Below are positions 1-11,960 of a DNA stretch of 64,000 nt, piece by piece. Each line of letters starts with the position of its first letter. Positions within the stretch are counted from its first letter, which is position 1. The stretch lies in the NCBI GenBank assembly GCA_964035545.1, contig OZ037772.1, positions 1,761,001 through 1,825,000 of the forward strand, in the 5' to 3' direction. This DNA is from Bugula neritina (taxonomy: Eukaryota > Bryozoa > Gymnolaemata > Cheilostomatida > Bugulidae). The translations under genes were made by a program, and so were the position numbers. Under the pieces are notes generated by a model that did no database searches, was not told the origin of the DNA, and saw only the letters and a program-made list of their open reading frames with translations.

Positions 1-3000
1 TAGATGGTGACTGTTGATTGGCTGAAGCAGAGTTGAAGGCGAACTCCATAGAGGTGAGTTTATTCTCAGAGCTAAGGATCTCGCTCAGACTGTCAATAGA
101 GAAACACAGAGATAGAGCTGCTCTACTCATACGTGGTGGAAGTTGATAAATGTCAAATAAATACCAAAAATATTTCACTCATTTGTATTGGAAATTGAAT
201 GAAATCAGTAGAAAGTAAACGAAATATTAGAATTATCAAATAGCAAAGACGTTATGTTGTTGGCAATTTAATTAACTATTTTCTCAAATCAATGTTATAA
301 AGTATAAAACATAGTCCCAGAAAAACTCCACTGACAGAAATTGAACTTAAATTGGTGAACGAGCCAGTCCTAACATGTAAACACTAGATTTATCCCAGTG
401 ATTAGGCCAACAAAACTAAACTATAAGATTCTTAGGCAGATGCGAGGAGTAGTTAGTGGAACTGTTATAGTGCAGACCATACTTAGCCTTAGTAGCTAGA
501 TTACCTGGTAACCTGCTGATTGAGGGGGGTCAAGGAACTCTTCCAACTGTCACCTGGGTTGGAGAAGACAGCCAGACACTCCGCATGAGGTGTGTTGCTG
601 TGAAGTAACTCTCGCATGTCTGCTAGTCTCTCCTCAAACTTGGACACAGTGAGGTGTGTGTATCTATTGAGTTGTTTATCCGTTACCTTGACAACCATAA
701 CATTGTCCACTTCTTCCTGTTCAAATATCTAGAACAGACAGACGCATGGTGTAACATATTTACACGAATATTTATAAATGTATATATATAAATAAACAAG
801 TGTATGTGAGTGTATGTGTGTGTGTGGTGCGTGTGTGGTCTGTGTGTGCGTGCATGTATCTGTGTGTATTATTGACACAATCAAAGGCAAAATTCAACCT
901 AAACAATTTTATCAATAGCTGGGTAGAAAGTACGGATCACATAATTTTTGTGAAAAAAAAACTTTTACACATGATAATTGAAAAACTAAAATAAAAATGC
1001 ATATTTTTAATATCATCTGGTACATGCTTTAATTATGGCAGACACAAGGCATGCACAGAGAAAGATAATTTCTTTAGTACATACTGTGGGTAATGCTGAT
1101 GTGGACACTATGAACAATGCAAGTATTATACAGGAGTTGTCTACTCTTTGAAAACAGATAACTTGCTGTAGGCATTGACTTTAATTGAATCAGTTTATTG
1201 CCTTCCCTTATAAGAAGAGCGACCTTATAAAGGTCAGTTTTACCCGACTCTACAATAAATAGGAGTAACTCAGACTAACATTATAGGCCCTCCTGGGTTA
1301 TTTTATCATGTAGTTTTCTCATCATACGTTACAACTCATTAGGATCTGGTAGTAGGAAAATATAAAAAAGATATTTTAATTTAGGAGGAAAAACTGAAAA
1401 GTTACCAAAATCGAAGATGAGGTCTAGCGGAATATTAAGAAACTTCTCACAACAAAGTAATTAGCAATGAAGGGTCAGAGGTCAAGCATACACCAAATCT
1501 AGCAAATTTATTATCTTTAACAGCCTCTCAATGAAACCATGCCATGCCTAGTTCATGTCATAGCAACATACAACTGAGGGGGTGGGGGGGAGCATGACTA
1601 GGTTAGGAGAACATAACTCTGAAAAGAAAACAATGAGCTGTGTAATTATGTATGTTGATTTTCCAGGTACAGCAGGTGTAGAGCTCAAAGGATTACCAAA
1701 TTTTAATATTGATATAGAATGCAATATTGAGTTTTAAAGGCAGTCATAAAAATGAAAAAGAAATAAAAGTAATGGCGCTGTGATGAATACAGATAATTAA
1801 AGCTGAAACTTCTGAACTTTCTAAAACCACACTATGAGAGACTACGCCGCCGTTGCAATCAACAATTGCAAATAAATGTTGTAAAAACTCATATTTCTTT
1901 TTTATTTGCTTCCACAACAATGCTGAAGGAGATGAAGACTATGAGTGAAAACAACACAACCCTTTCTCTCTTACAGATCTAGATTGAGTATAGATTCACC
2001 ATAATCCATTAGAGGGTATCGAGACACCAAATTACCGACCCCTACTAACTGAAGCTCACCACTAGGAACTGAAGCTAGGCTCTTCACAGCCACTTCCTCT
2101 TTGCCTCCTTTTAGGTGTTTGAGTCCCGCAGACTGGAGAGGAAGCGCTGGGCCGAGGAGATGGTAGGTAAAGAGTCCGTCAGCACGGCAGTGTGTGTGCG
2201 CTGCTTTACCTGCAACGGAGTATTTAGAAATATTCTCAGCAAAAACATTTCAATCACTGACTGTGTAGTTACAGTGAAAGTATAATAATACCATAATATA
2301 TAAGTCATCATAACATTGAAGTATACAATGATAACTAAACATATATGCCGAGTGATGACCAATGTGCGTGGGAACATTAATATATACACATCAAACGACC
2401 AATATGCTTGGGGAATACTAATGAAGACATGACTGTACACAATAAACAGGCTTACTGATCATTCTTCGCTTCCTCAATCTTAGTCTTGGCAAACAGGAAG
2501 TCCTTAGGAATGCTGGAGGACGTGCGTTTAGATGGGTCAACGCCGGCGAGGTGATTAAAGTGGAAATAGAGATCACCACCGATAATAACTCGGTCTACCT
2601 ACAGACATGATAACAGGAAATGATTCAAGATTGAAAATATTACACTAAACTAGCATAGTAAATAAACTACAAACACTAATCTATCAGTTTCATAAGCAAT
2701 TTCATCACCCATATAATTGGATAGAATCAAGTAGAGTTTGTCACCTAATACACTTCACAATTGCTATAAAATCGAAAATGTAACGCTGTAGAAATTTTGT
2801 AAGCAAATTAGAAATGTTAATTGACGAGTTTTATACACAATTGCATCACACATGTAACTAAAAAGAATTTAGCATGAGCAAGTGCATTCCATAATTTCTT
2901 ACAGGTTATTCTAATACTTAAACACCACAAGGTTCATATATACAGTATAAGTAATGCAGTCATACAGTGTCATTAGATGCACATAGCTAGCAGAATCTGG

Positions 3001-3189
3001 CCACACAGTAAGCTGGCAGGTCCACAGTCAGTGAGGTTACAGTTCACACGTCTTACGTGGTTCAGTGTCATTGAGTCCACAATCTGCTCTCCATTCACAA
3101 AAGTGGGAGCTTCCTTATCAATAGGAGTTATCACCACCTGGTTATCTTTATGCACCAACAGACTGTAACAAGGACACTACATCTGAACA

Positions 3190-3315
3190 GATTGACTTTT
3201 GACTTTTTTTCTTTAATATTTGTTCATGCCTACTTATATTATAGCCAGTATTTACACTGAATTTCACAACGTGTTGTCATGTCTGTGATATGCAATCAAT
3301 CAATCAATCGAATCA
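3190..3315 (+). mobile_element. LINE 3' end fragment in kinesin intron
   Basis: This stretch matches the 3' untranslated end of the LINE at 48168-48765. It has the same order: a T-rich start, a 'ttcatgcctacttat' block, 'tttacactgaattt', 'tgttgtcatgt', 'gtgatat', then a terminal (aatc)n tail. A 5'-truncated copy ending in a simple tail is typical of target-primed reverse transcription. Confidence 0.7.
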
Positions 3316-3639
3316 CCAATCAACTAAAACTGCGTCTTCTTTCGAGATGTGACTTAAATTTAACACTTTACTCTACACCACCACGTTCTCTATGACATAG
3401 TATTCTATTTGAAAATTAAGAAATGCTTGCTTTTTAAGTACCACATGTATACTTGGACCAAATGTAACTGTAAGAATACCGTAGATAGTAAAACAATTTG
3501 TGTCGAAAGTACAAACACGAAGAATAATACCACCAAGATCAAAAGATTTGGCAGCAAATTATACTTCATTACAATTACAAACTAATGCATAGTTACACTG
3601 ATTGAAATTGAGTTATACTTCACTTTACTAATATATTGA

Positions 3640-3760
3640 TGGATTGGTTTATTACATATCACAGACATGAAAACATGTTGTGAAAGTCAGTGTAAATACT
3701 GGCCATAAAAAGTAGGCATGAATAAAATTGAAAAAAGAAAAAAGTCAGAACTCTGTTGGA
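3640..3760 (-). mobile_element. Second LINE 3' end fragment, opposite orientation
   Basis: This is the reverse complement of the LINE 3' end at 3190-3315. 'tattacatatcacagacatg' here pairs with 'gtctgtgatatgcaat' there, and the tail of the element lies on the left. The two fragments form an inverted pair about 320 bp apart inside one kinesin intron. Confidence 0.65.
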
Positions 3761-3961
3761 TTATTTAAAATAAAAGATCATTTAAAGCATTAACAAGGTA
3801 TCTCTGCCCCATGCTTCTCTATATTTAATGGTTTGATATCCTGGTATTGGCAGTAAGTCATATTTCACTATACTAATAAGCTGAATAAATGACAAATTTT
3901 ATTAGAATTAATTAACTTTAACCAGAAATGCTATTTCACTTTCTATAGAAAAGTTACTGTT

Positions 3962-4214
3962 TAAGGGCAGACAATCACTAATACTCACCAGTATGTACGA
4001 GGGTAGACAATTACTAGTACTCACTCTCAAGGGCAGATAATTACTAGTACTTATGAATATGATCAAGGGCAGACAATTACTAATACTCATCAGCATGTTC
4101 AAGGGTAAACAATTACTAATATTTATCAATGTGATCAAGGGCAGACAATTACTAATACTCATCAGCATATTCAAGGGCAGACAACTACTAATATTCACCA
4201 GTATGTTCGAGGGC
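3962..4214. repeat. Intronic minisatellite, unit about 43 bp
   Basis: About six imperfect copies of a unit containing 'gggcagacaattactaatac' followed by 'tcatcagcatgttcaa'. It sits just 3' of the kinesin coiled-coil exon (minus strand), where the exons for the first half of the FHA domain should be. Confidence 0.8.
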
Positions 4215-4968
4215 GGATGCCTCTTCTCTCACATTTTCCTCAACCAGTTTCTGTTTCAACTGCCAATCTCTCTGCTGATTTTCCAAGTTCAACTCTTTCT
4301 CCTAAACACAAGCATGACTTGATATATATAACTGTCCTACAGTAACAGCAGTAGTCACATGTATTGAGATACAAAAGAGGTATTATAAGTATAGACAACA
4401 ACTTGGCAGTCAAACAGATCTGAAATTTATAGTCTTTGTCTGGTTTGTAGTCTAACATCAGCTCTAAATTAAATTAAAAAGAATGCATTACGAAATGCAA
4501 TACATAGTAACCGCCTATGATTTATTTAGAATAGACTACATTATATATATTATTGTATACATTATATAATATCATATAACATGGCAAATATCACATAATA
4601 CTGTATAAATTATACAGTATTATATAGTATATAATATTACCCCGCCACACGCGCAGGACCACGGCGGTGAAAGGTGACCAAAGATGATCATAGTAAATAA
4701 TATTACATATAATTATATTTTATAAAATTATTTTATAAAACTACTATAATGTTTACGTAACGTCATAAAACAACCGACTACAGACACGAGAGGAAGTTGT
4801 ATCACCTTCAGAGCTTTGCGAAGATCCACAATCCCCTGCATGGTGGAGAGACTGTCCCGCCCTAACCTGATTGCTTGGCCCTCAGTCTACCTTTCTCAGC
4901 CCACAGCTCTCTGATCAACTTGACAATGAGATTTTTATTTACTCTAGCGAGGTTGACTATAGAACGGG

Positions 4969-6739
4969 CTGTAGATGTGAAGAAAACATGCTACCCAACA
5001 CCAAGATTCATACCCTCAATTATAACTTTTCAAAAGAAAAATAAAAATTGTAGAAACTTTGGAAGTTAGATGTGTTTTCAAAATGTGAAGTAAAAAACAC
5101 AATCCAAAAAGAATATAACCAATCACATGACTTGTTACATATTTAGACGCTGAACACTTTTTAAATGAAGCAGATAATCATAAGTGGGCTGAAAAGCATA
5201 TTACAGTAGCTAGTTAAAAACACACATACTCCCACTTTTCTCATAAACTGTAAATACGCCCACACTCACATTGGTACCTGAACTCATACTGAAAGCGTTG
5301 CTCATAGCTGGTTCATATTGATACTGATATCATGAAGTTAATAATGATATTCATCCTCAATAGTAAAGTTAGTAAATGGTATTGATTCACCCACAATGAC
5401 AATTACTTGCAAAAGTTATATATTATTTATTTATTGACTTGGTGAGTTATTTAATTTTATCAGTTATAATGTGTATCATTCAAATGCGAATGTTGAAAAT
5501 GATCTAGTCAATTTGATTACCTCATACTAATTTCGATTCATCACAATTGTCGCAATAATTTTGCCAATAATTCAGTTTCACGATGCTCATTCAGTGATTG
5601 ACAGCTAGTCTTACATTGACCTTCAAGCCTAAAGCAACAGAATCTAACAGTAAGTGTAACTATAAGATTAAGTATATTTAGTTTACTATCAAGTATTAAC
5701 ATTACCACGTAAAATTAAAATCTGTCAGTGTCTATAAAATTAAATTCTATAAAGCAAAATTACAAACCATTTTTATTCATGCTCTAACTTTGAAACCAGT
5801 GATACAAAAATAGTGTCATATCACTATTTGATATTCATGATGATATTGTTCTTGTAATTGATGTTCACATTCTGTTAATGTTATTCGTATTGATATTATT
5901 ATTGGTATTGTGATACTGATCGTCATTCTGATTTAGTGAATTTCACTATGATTGTGGTTGCCCCTGGCCTGGCAACTGGCTCTTCTCATTGCCACACTCA
6001 GTCAGTCACTCGTACTGAGAGTGAGTACGCCGTACGGTATTCACACTCACAGTGATTGTCGTTGGGATTGTCAATATTGTCATACTGATACTCATAGTCA
6101 TTCAACCATACTCATTGTGATTCACAGCGAATGCTTGAGTGAATTGATACTGATAGCACATTGAGCTTGACATTAGGCATTAATTGATTAATTTCAAGTG
6201 ATTATCTTTTACTTCGAGTTTTACCTCGTAGTCGTTGGGTTCAGCTTCAACTTGGTGTTGGTTTCAAAGTTGAAGCATCAGGATATTGTGAATATGAAGA
6301 GAAGATGAAGCAGCTGTTTGGGGTGTAAACAAACCTAAATAGTACGCAAAAATTATAAATACTAAACGAAGAAATCAGCGGCGATGAAAAGCACCGCTTG
6401 TTACAGGGTTTCTAAATTTATATTGCTATAGTGATGAGAAATCGCTTGAAGCAGCATTGAATAGGTAGTCACCGAGTGTATTGACTTAAGAGCATCAAGT
6501 TTAAAATGCAAACAAATTCTTACACAAACTTTGCACGTGGTCACTACTCATTCGGTGCTGCTTCTAGTGATCTTCAGAACAACAATAATGGTGACAGACA
6601 GTGAGCGTAACGCATGATAGTTTGAAAAATCTGTAAGTTTATAAATTTATATTGCAGTTGCTTGTAGATAGTGCTAGTATATTAATAGTGATAAATTGAT
6701 TTATAATTATGTTTTATTGTTATACTATTGTACTTGTAG
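4969..6739. other. No gene seen; AT-rich spacer with short dyad-rich segments
   Basis: No exon with supporting homology was found on either strand. The stretch 5820-6170 is crowded with short TGA/TCA dyads ('gtgatactgatcgtcattc', 'atactcatagtcattc') and looks like a degenerate inverted-repeat element. A similar texture recurs at 37165-37290. Kinesin motor exons, expected here on the minus strand, were not found. Confidence 0.5.
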
Positions 6740-6740
6740 C

Positions 6741-6905
6741 CTATATATATATATATATATACTGTGAGTTATTATATTATATACTGTGAGTTATTATATT
6801 ATATACTATGAGGCATTATACTATATACTATGAGTTATTATATTATATACTATGAGTTATTATATTATATACTATGAGTTATTATATTATATACTATGAG
6901 GCATT
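6741..6905. repeat. AT-rich minisatellite, unit about 22 bp, after a (TA)n run
   Basis: A short (ta)n tract is followed by about six copies of a unit built on 'atactatgagttattatat'. It shows no coding signal. Confidence 0.8.
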
Positions 6906-8651
6906 ATAATATTATAAACTGTTTCCCCAACAATGAGTGGAGACACAACTCCAACAAATGGCCAGTTGATGCTCCAATGACCACGGCTCTCTTCACAGAA
7001 GGTGTGACAACTCTACAGGGGGACTATGTCCAAGGGTTGGGCTACTACGAGTACGTCCCGCAATACTTCAGATGTTCTGCTTTTTTCTTTAAACCCTTTA
7101 TACTATACTAAAATTTATGTTAGATTTCTAGTTAAGCTTCCAGGCTACGTTACATCCAGAGCCTTTGCAGACACGCTGCCTGCAGCTCAGACACATGCAG
7201 ACACTTGGCAATAGCTGCCAGTGAACTGATTCACTAGTGAAATAATATTGATAGTGTCATCCATGTGTCATGTTAGATTATTGGTATAATGAGGTTACAT
7301 CAGTGATGATTAAAATTACTTGTCAGTCTAGTTCACAATAATGCCTTTGCTGTCTATTTCTCTACATTCTTTACATTCCACAACATTGCTTGGCTATTTC
7401 TTTAAACCTCTACATTATAGCCTACGGCATTCATAGTCTGTTGCATTAGATATGAAGTCATGGAATATAGAAGAACCACGTTTATGTGAATCTCACACAA
7501 GTTCTGATTGGTTCTTGTGAATCTCACACAAGCTCTGATTGGTCTCATTACCTGTCTAATTACAAATATTGACAGAAGAAGACTTTAACTAACTGAAACT
7601 CTATCTCTATATTGATAATCTGCTTTAGTAAAAAGTGAGTACCTGGGGTGGAGAGAGCCAGTTCTCAGGAAGCTGATTATAGAGAGGGCTGAAGGAGCTG
7701 ATTTTGTGCCAGTCTTGGAGACAGAGCAGGTTTTGGCCGGGACGGCTTTGAGAGTAACGATTAATGTGACAGCGGAGTTTGAAAGTCATCAACTTGAAGT
7801 GAGTGTGGATGCTTACCCACGTCTGCTGATTATAAACGAGTGTAGAGTTTTATTTACTGGGAAGCGGTTTGTTTTACCCCCTCATAAGTGCAGAGAGGTA
7901 AATTTTCAGTTTCGTGGAACAGTTGATTTAGTTTATACAAAACACTCTCAATGCACTCTTCTAGAATACAAAGTTACAAGCTACAGGCTACAAAGTTATA
8001 TAAGACATGCGTTATTGGAGGTGAAAAAGGTTTTGTTTTCTCTTTTTATTTTTCTTTATTTACTGATTATAGATATTTATTTTGAAAAGTTTTTGTCAAC
8101 CACTGAGAGTTCCAAACACAGATGCGGGCGGTGACTTTAAGCAGTGTTACAAGTTCTGTACCTTTGAGGCTCAATGTCAAGGGATTCCAGGGTCCACCTG
8201 CCACCTTAGTGAGTTGTCTTCTCACAGCATACAGTTTGAAGTATGCTTATCAACTACCTAGTATGCTGAAACAAATGTGGGTTTTTAGTGTATAAGTGCT
8301 TTCTGACTCTCTTCAGTTTGTATAATACAAGAACCCAGTAGAATCACTGAATTGGTATAACATAGATATATATTCATCAGAAATGTACATGATGTAGCAG
8401 TGCAGCCCAATGAAGTCATTCGGAAAGTTAAATGATGTTCTTTTAGACATTGCTCTGTAGAACTCAGACTGAGCATGTGACATCCAGGTTCCGAGTGTAT
8501 TACCATCAGTGGTGGAGACGAAGGAGGTTGTTGGTGTACAGGGGGTACTCACTACTACAACCGAGCTTGTGTACCTGGCATTACTAGTAAGTGTGTATCT
8601 AAAGACAAGCAGAGTGACAGATGAACTGACAAACTGACTGGCTAACTGGCT

Positions 8652-8756
8652 GGCTGACTGACTGACTGACTGACTGACTGACTGACTGACTGACTGACTG
8701 ACTGACTGACTGACTGGCTTACTGGCTGGCTGACTCACTGACTGACTGACTGACAG
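8652..8756. repeat. (GACT)n microsatellite in collagen intron
   Basis: About 24 tetranucleotide repeats of gact with a few interruptions. It lies between Cys-rich exons 8488-8586 and 8901-9016. It opens a long Ser/Gln-rich reading frame on the minus strand that is not a gene. Confidence 0.9.
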
Positions 8757-9226
8757 GTAAACAGATAGGTAAATATTGATCACATATATAGTGAAGCTAC
8801 CAACTGAGACCCAGACTGTGTTTTGATTTAGCATATACTGGTATATGATATCTTTCTACAATGTGTTTACAGTTTACTCTACAAAGTATAGTTCCATCAG
8901 ATGGACTCACTCTACTCACGTGTAAGACTCATCAAGAATGTCTACCCAATCAGATCTGTGTTAACGAGGTGTGCACACTGACGTGTGAAAGTGACTCTGA
9001 GTGTACATTCAACCAGGTTAGATACTGCATACATGTCTCTATCATAGCAGGTATTTCACAAACTATTCTGAAACCCATACTTTTATTGTTCATTGTCTAC
9101 GTATTCTCCACCATATTTTTACTAGAAGTAAACTTTATTTCAGTAATGAGTTTAAAATAAATTATTGTTTCGCATTGTACAGTTTATTATTGCCTGAATC
9201 TTGTAATAAGAATATTGACAATATTA

Positions 9227-9345
9227 GAGCAGCTATGTGATTGGCTTAACAATACCAGAGCAGGGATTTGATTGGCTTAGCAATATCAGTGCAGCGATGT
9301 GATTAGTTTTACAATATCAAAGCAGGGATGTGATTGGCTACTCTG
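9227..9345. repeat. Short tandem repeat, unit about 31-36 bp, before a collagen exon
   Basis: Four imperfect copies of a unit with 'gtgattggctta' and 'caatatcag' precede the acceptor at 9358. The same unit recurs three times at 10318-10420 as part of a duplicated intron segment. Confidence 0.75.
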
Positions 9346-9651
9346 TTCTGTTCTGCAGGGCTTCAGAGGAGACGAGGGGAAACGGGATTGCCCTGTGCTG
9401 TAGGAGATGCTGGAAAACCCGGACCTCAATGTCCAATGGGAGAGAGCCGGTCGACTGGGCTCAAGAGATTCCTCGGACCAGTCGGTGCTCCTGGTTATCC
9501 TGACCTGCAAGAACCGAGGTTGGTGAATAGTATCTTTGTGGGGCTCACTGCTTGTGTGGGAGTTGTTTCCTCTGAAATATTTGGAGGTGTAGCTTGAGTT
9601 CCTTGCCTTGTGTTATCAGTTAGCCCCGCCTAGGTGTTTCACAGGTTATTA

Positions 9652-10157
9652 CAGGGTTGGGGTAATTGTAATTTGTAATTGTAATTTGTTGTATTTAATT
9701 ACATTTTTTCAAGTAATTGAATGTAATTTGTGATTGATGTATAAAAATGTAATTGTAATTGTAATTAATTACATATCTAATGTAATTGATTTTTACAATT
9801 ACATCTCAATTACTTCAAACTTTTAAATCTTAAGAAATTCATTCTTTTTTAACATGCCTACTGTTAAATAACAAGTTCAGGTTAAGTCAATGTAGTATAG
9901 TATCAGTGTTGAGAACAAAGGAGGTTCACCACTGTCAAAATTGCCCCTGCTAGTTGGACCCTAGAAGTGAAATTGCATAACTTCCATTTGTCCTTTGTGA
10001 GAACAAAAGTAATTGTAATTGTAATTAATTGCTCTACAATGTAATTTTGTAATGTAATTAATTACATTTATTTCAACTGTAATTATAATTGTAATTGACA
10101 AATTCTCATGTAACTGTAATTAATTACATTCACATGTAATTGACCCCAACAACCCTG
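9652..10157. mobile_element. hAT-like MITE with 8-bp target-site duplication
   Basis: The terminal inverted repeats start 'cagggttggggtaattg' and end 'caattgaccccaacaaccctg'. The interior consists of 'taattgtaatt' iterations with no coding capacity. The flanks are ggttatta (9644-9651) and gtttatta (10158-10165), which match at 7 of 8 positions, the length expected for hAT insertions. It sits inside a collagen intron. Confidence 0.8.
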
Positions 10158-10800
10158 GTTTATTATGGAGCTCATACTTTTATTGTTCAAGGTCTAGATG
10201 TATTCTCGTCCACCATGTTTTTACTAGAAGTAAACTTTAATTCGGTAATAAGTTTAAAATAAATTGATTTTTCCTATTTTGCTGTTTATTGTTGCCTGAG
10301 TATTGTAATGAGAATATTAGCTTCACAATACCAGTGCAGCGATGTGATTGGTTTGACAATATCAATGCAGCGATGTGATTGGCTTGACAGTATCAGAGTA
10401 GTGATGTGATTGGCTACTCTGTTCTGTTCTGCAGGGCCATGCCTACTTGTATTATGTGTTAATCTTGTTTTGCAGTGAACAGAAAGGGATAATGGGTCCT
10501 AAAAGACACCCAGGATCTTACAGAACTGATGGAGAGGAAGGGTTCACCCGATGTTGATGGCCTGCCTGCTATATCCGGCAATCCTGGAGATGCAGGAGAA
10601 AGGAGACCACCTGGTTTCTCAGGAGATACCGGACTTTTTGGAGAACCAGGTGATGTTTATGCTCAATTGAGTTTAATCTGTCAAGTTATGTTGGGATCTT
10701 TTTCGTTTTCATTATTTTATGTTTGTTATGTGGAAAAGGGGAAAACTCTATCTCGAAGCATTTTTGTTTTTTCAGAGAGCTTTGGATTATTTGATTATGG

Positions 10801-10856
10801 TCTACACAGGGGTGTAGACAAACTAAACTAGACAGGGGTGTAGACAGACTAAACTT
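10801..10856. repeat. 26-bp minisatellite, two units, left breakpoint of the duplication
   Basis: Two copies of a unit containing 'acaggggtgtagaca' and 'actaaacta' follow collagen exon 10476-10649. The same unit occurs about 11 times at 37905-38215 in copy 2, where duplicated homology begins. Confidence 0.85.
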
Positions 10857-11864
10857 ACTACGAACTTATAACTACCCTGCGTCATGCTGTCATGAGGTCT
10901 CTATTCTCTCCTATAATTTGACCTTTATTTAGCGAGCAGATTTCAAGTGGGCTATTCTATAGTGACCAGTCACACTGTTTATTATAGCAACAGAGAAATC
11001 AAGTTGAAAACTAGTTGCACCTGTTGTGATGCTATCACTGGGTGCTTACCGGTAGAGACGGAGTACCTGGACCTGTTGAGATAGGATATCAGGGTAAACA
11101 AGGAGATCAAGGTCCTGCAGCTAAGAATTCGGAGTTAATCACTATTGTTTGTGTATTTCTATTCTTTTTAGGTATTCTATAATATGCTGGGGTTGTCAGA
11201 TTGATCTAGTGGAGTTACCTCCTCTTAAGTGAAAGATACTTTAATATTATAATTTGCTCATCAATCTGACTGATTAAAGCTACTGCTGTCAAAAAACAAG
11301 ATTGTTGCAGTCTAAAAATTAACGCCAGCTATAAACTATACGCAGCAAATCTTTTAGCTTGGAGTAAATTGACCAATCTTTGATAATCAATTTTAATTTT
11401 TTAGCTTTTATAGTATGGATGTTGATGAGTGTTGCTATAGTAACATGTTGGTTTCCTGTATGGATTGTAGTTTGAGTATCAGGCAAAGTTTTCCCGATTC
11501 AACTTCCTTCGAATTCACTCTGAGAGAGCAAAGCAAACCCTGACTCACAGGTAATAGTCACTGCTAGCAGCTTATCAAATAGTCACTAGTTGCTAGTCAC
11601 CAGATATTAGTCCTCTACTATGTTGCTAGTCACTTGATAATCTGAACAATCACTGGCTTCTTCTTAAGCTGAGTGAGTTGTTGGTATGACTGTTCCTTTT
11701 GCTGATTGTAGATGTATAAACTCAGTGGCAGTACAAGATGCATGCGAAAGGAAGAATAAGTCAGTCATTTTATATACAGCTGGTGATAAAGAATACACAG
11801 CGACAGATAGCAGGTCCCAATATTCCGTGCTGCAGGATTTTTACAAGGTATCTAAATCTGACCT

Positions 11865-11960
11865 ATATACTGTAAATCTGACCTATATAGTGTAAATCTG
11901 ACCTATAAAGTGTAAATCTGACCTATATAGTGTAAACCTGACCTATATAGCATAAATTCG
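11865..11960. repeat. 20-bp minisatellite after a COLFI exon
   Basis: About five copies of 'gacctatatagtgtaaatct', beginning 18 bp after the donor of exon 11712-11847. The same repeat occupies 41935-42015 in copy 2. Confidence 0.85.

Larger units (their letters stand above)
1..4968 (-). pseudogene. Kinesin-3 (KIF28/KIF1-like) gene fragment lacking the motor domain
   Basis: Minus-strand exons read in order. 4891-4968 encodes the end of a kinesin motor and neck (KLIRELWAEKGRLR, compare the kinesin LIREL motif). About 4811-4866 encodes RDSLSTMQGIVDLRKALK. 4233-4301 is a 23-codon coiled coil (ENQQRDWQLKQKL). 3057-3162 carries TFVNGEQI and 2456-2598 carries RVIIGGDLYFHFNH, together the second half of an FHA domain; they join in phase 0. 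504-729 holds KFEERLADMRELL, which resembles kinesin-3 stalk sequence, and roughly 1-145 may be one more exon running off the edge. Kinesin-3 proteins are microtubule motors whose FHA domain contributes to dimerisation or cargo binding. Several parts are missing: no P-loop or switch exons are visible upstream, the first half of the FHA domain is absent, and a one-base frame break or stop lies between LRAKQSG and RDSLST (about 4866). A gene with distant exons is possible, but a decayed fragment fits better. Confidence 0.6.

Noticed and set aside
2111-2440. Minus-strand 109-codon frame, and an alternative frame ending near 1975, between kinesin exons
   Set aside because: Acceptor 'cgttgcag' is present, but joining to the FHA exon (phase 2) gives an immediate stop; no homology recognised.
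6896-7214. Possible coding exons upstream of the collagen (GDYVQGLGYYEYVPQYF; LPGYVTSRAFADTLPAAQ)
   Set aside because: Locally protein-like, but no clear donor sites, no phase agreement with exon 7629-7897 and no recognised family.
8313-8834. Minus-strand Ser/Gln/Val-rich 173-codon frame
   Set aside because: Produced by the (GACT)n microsatellite inside a collagen intron.
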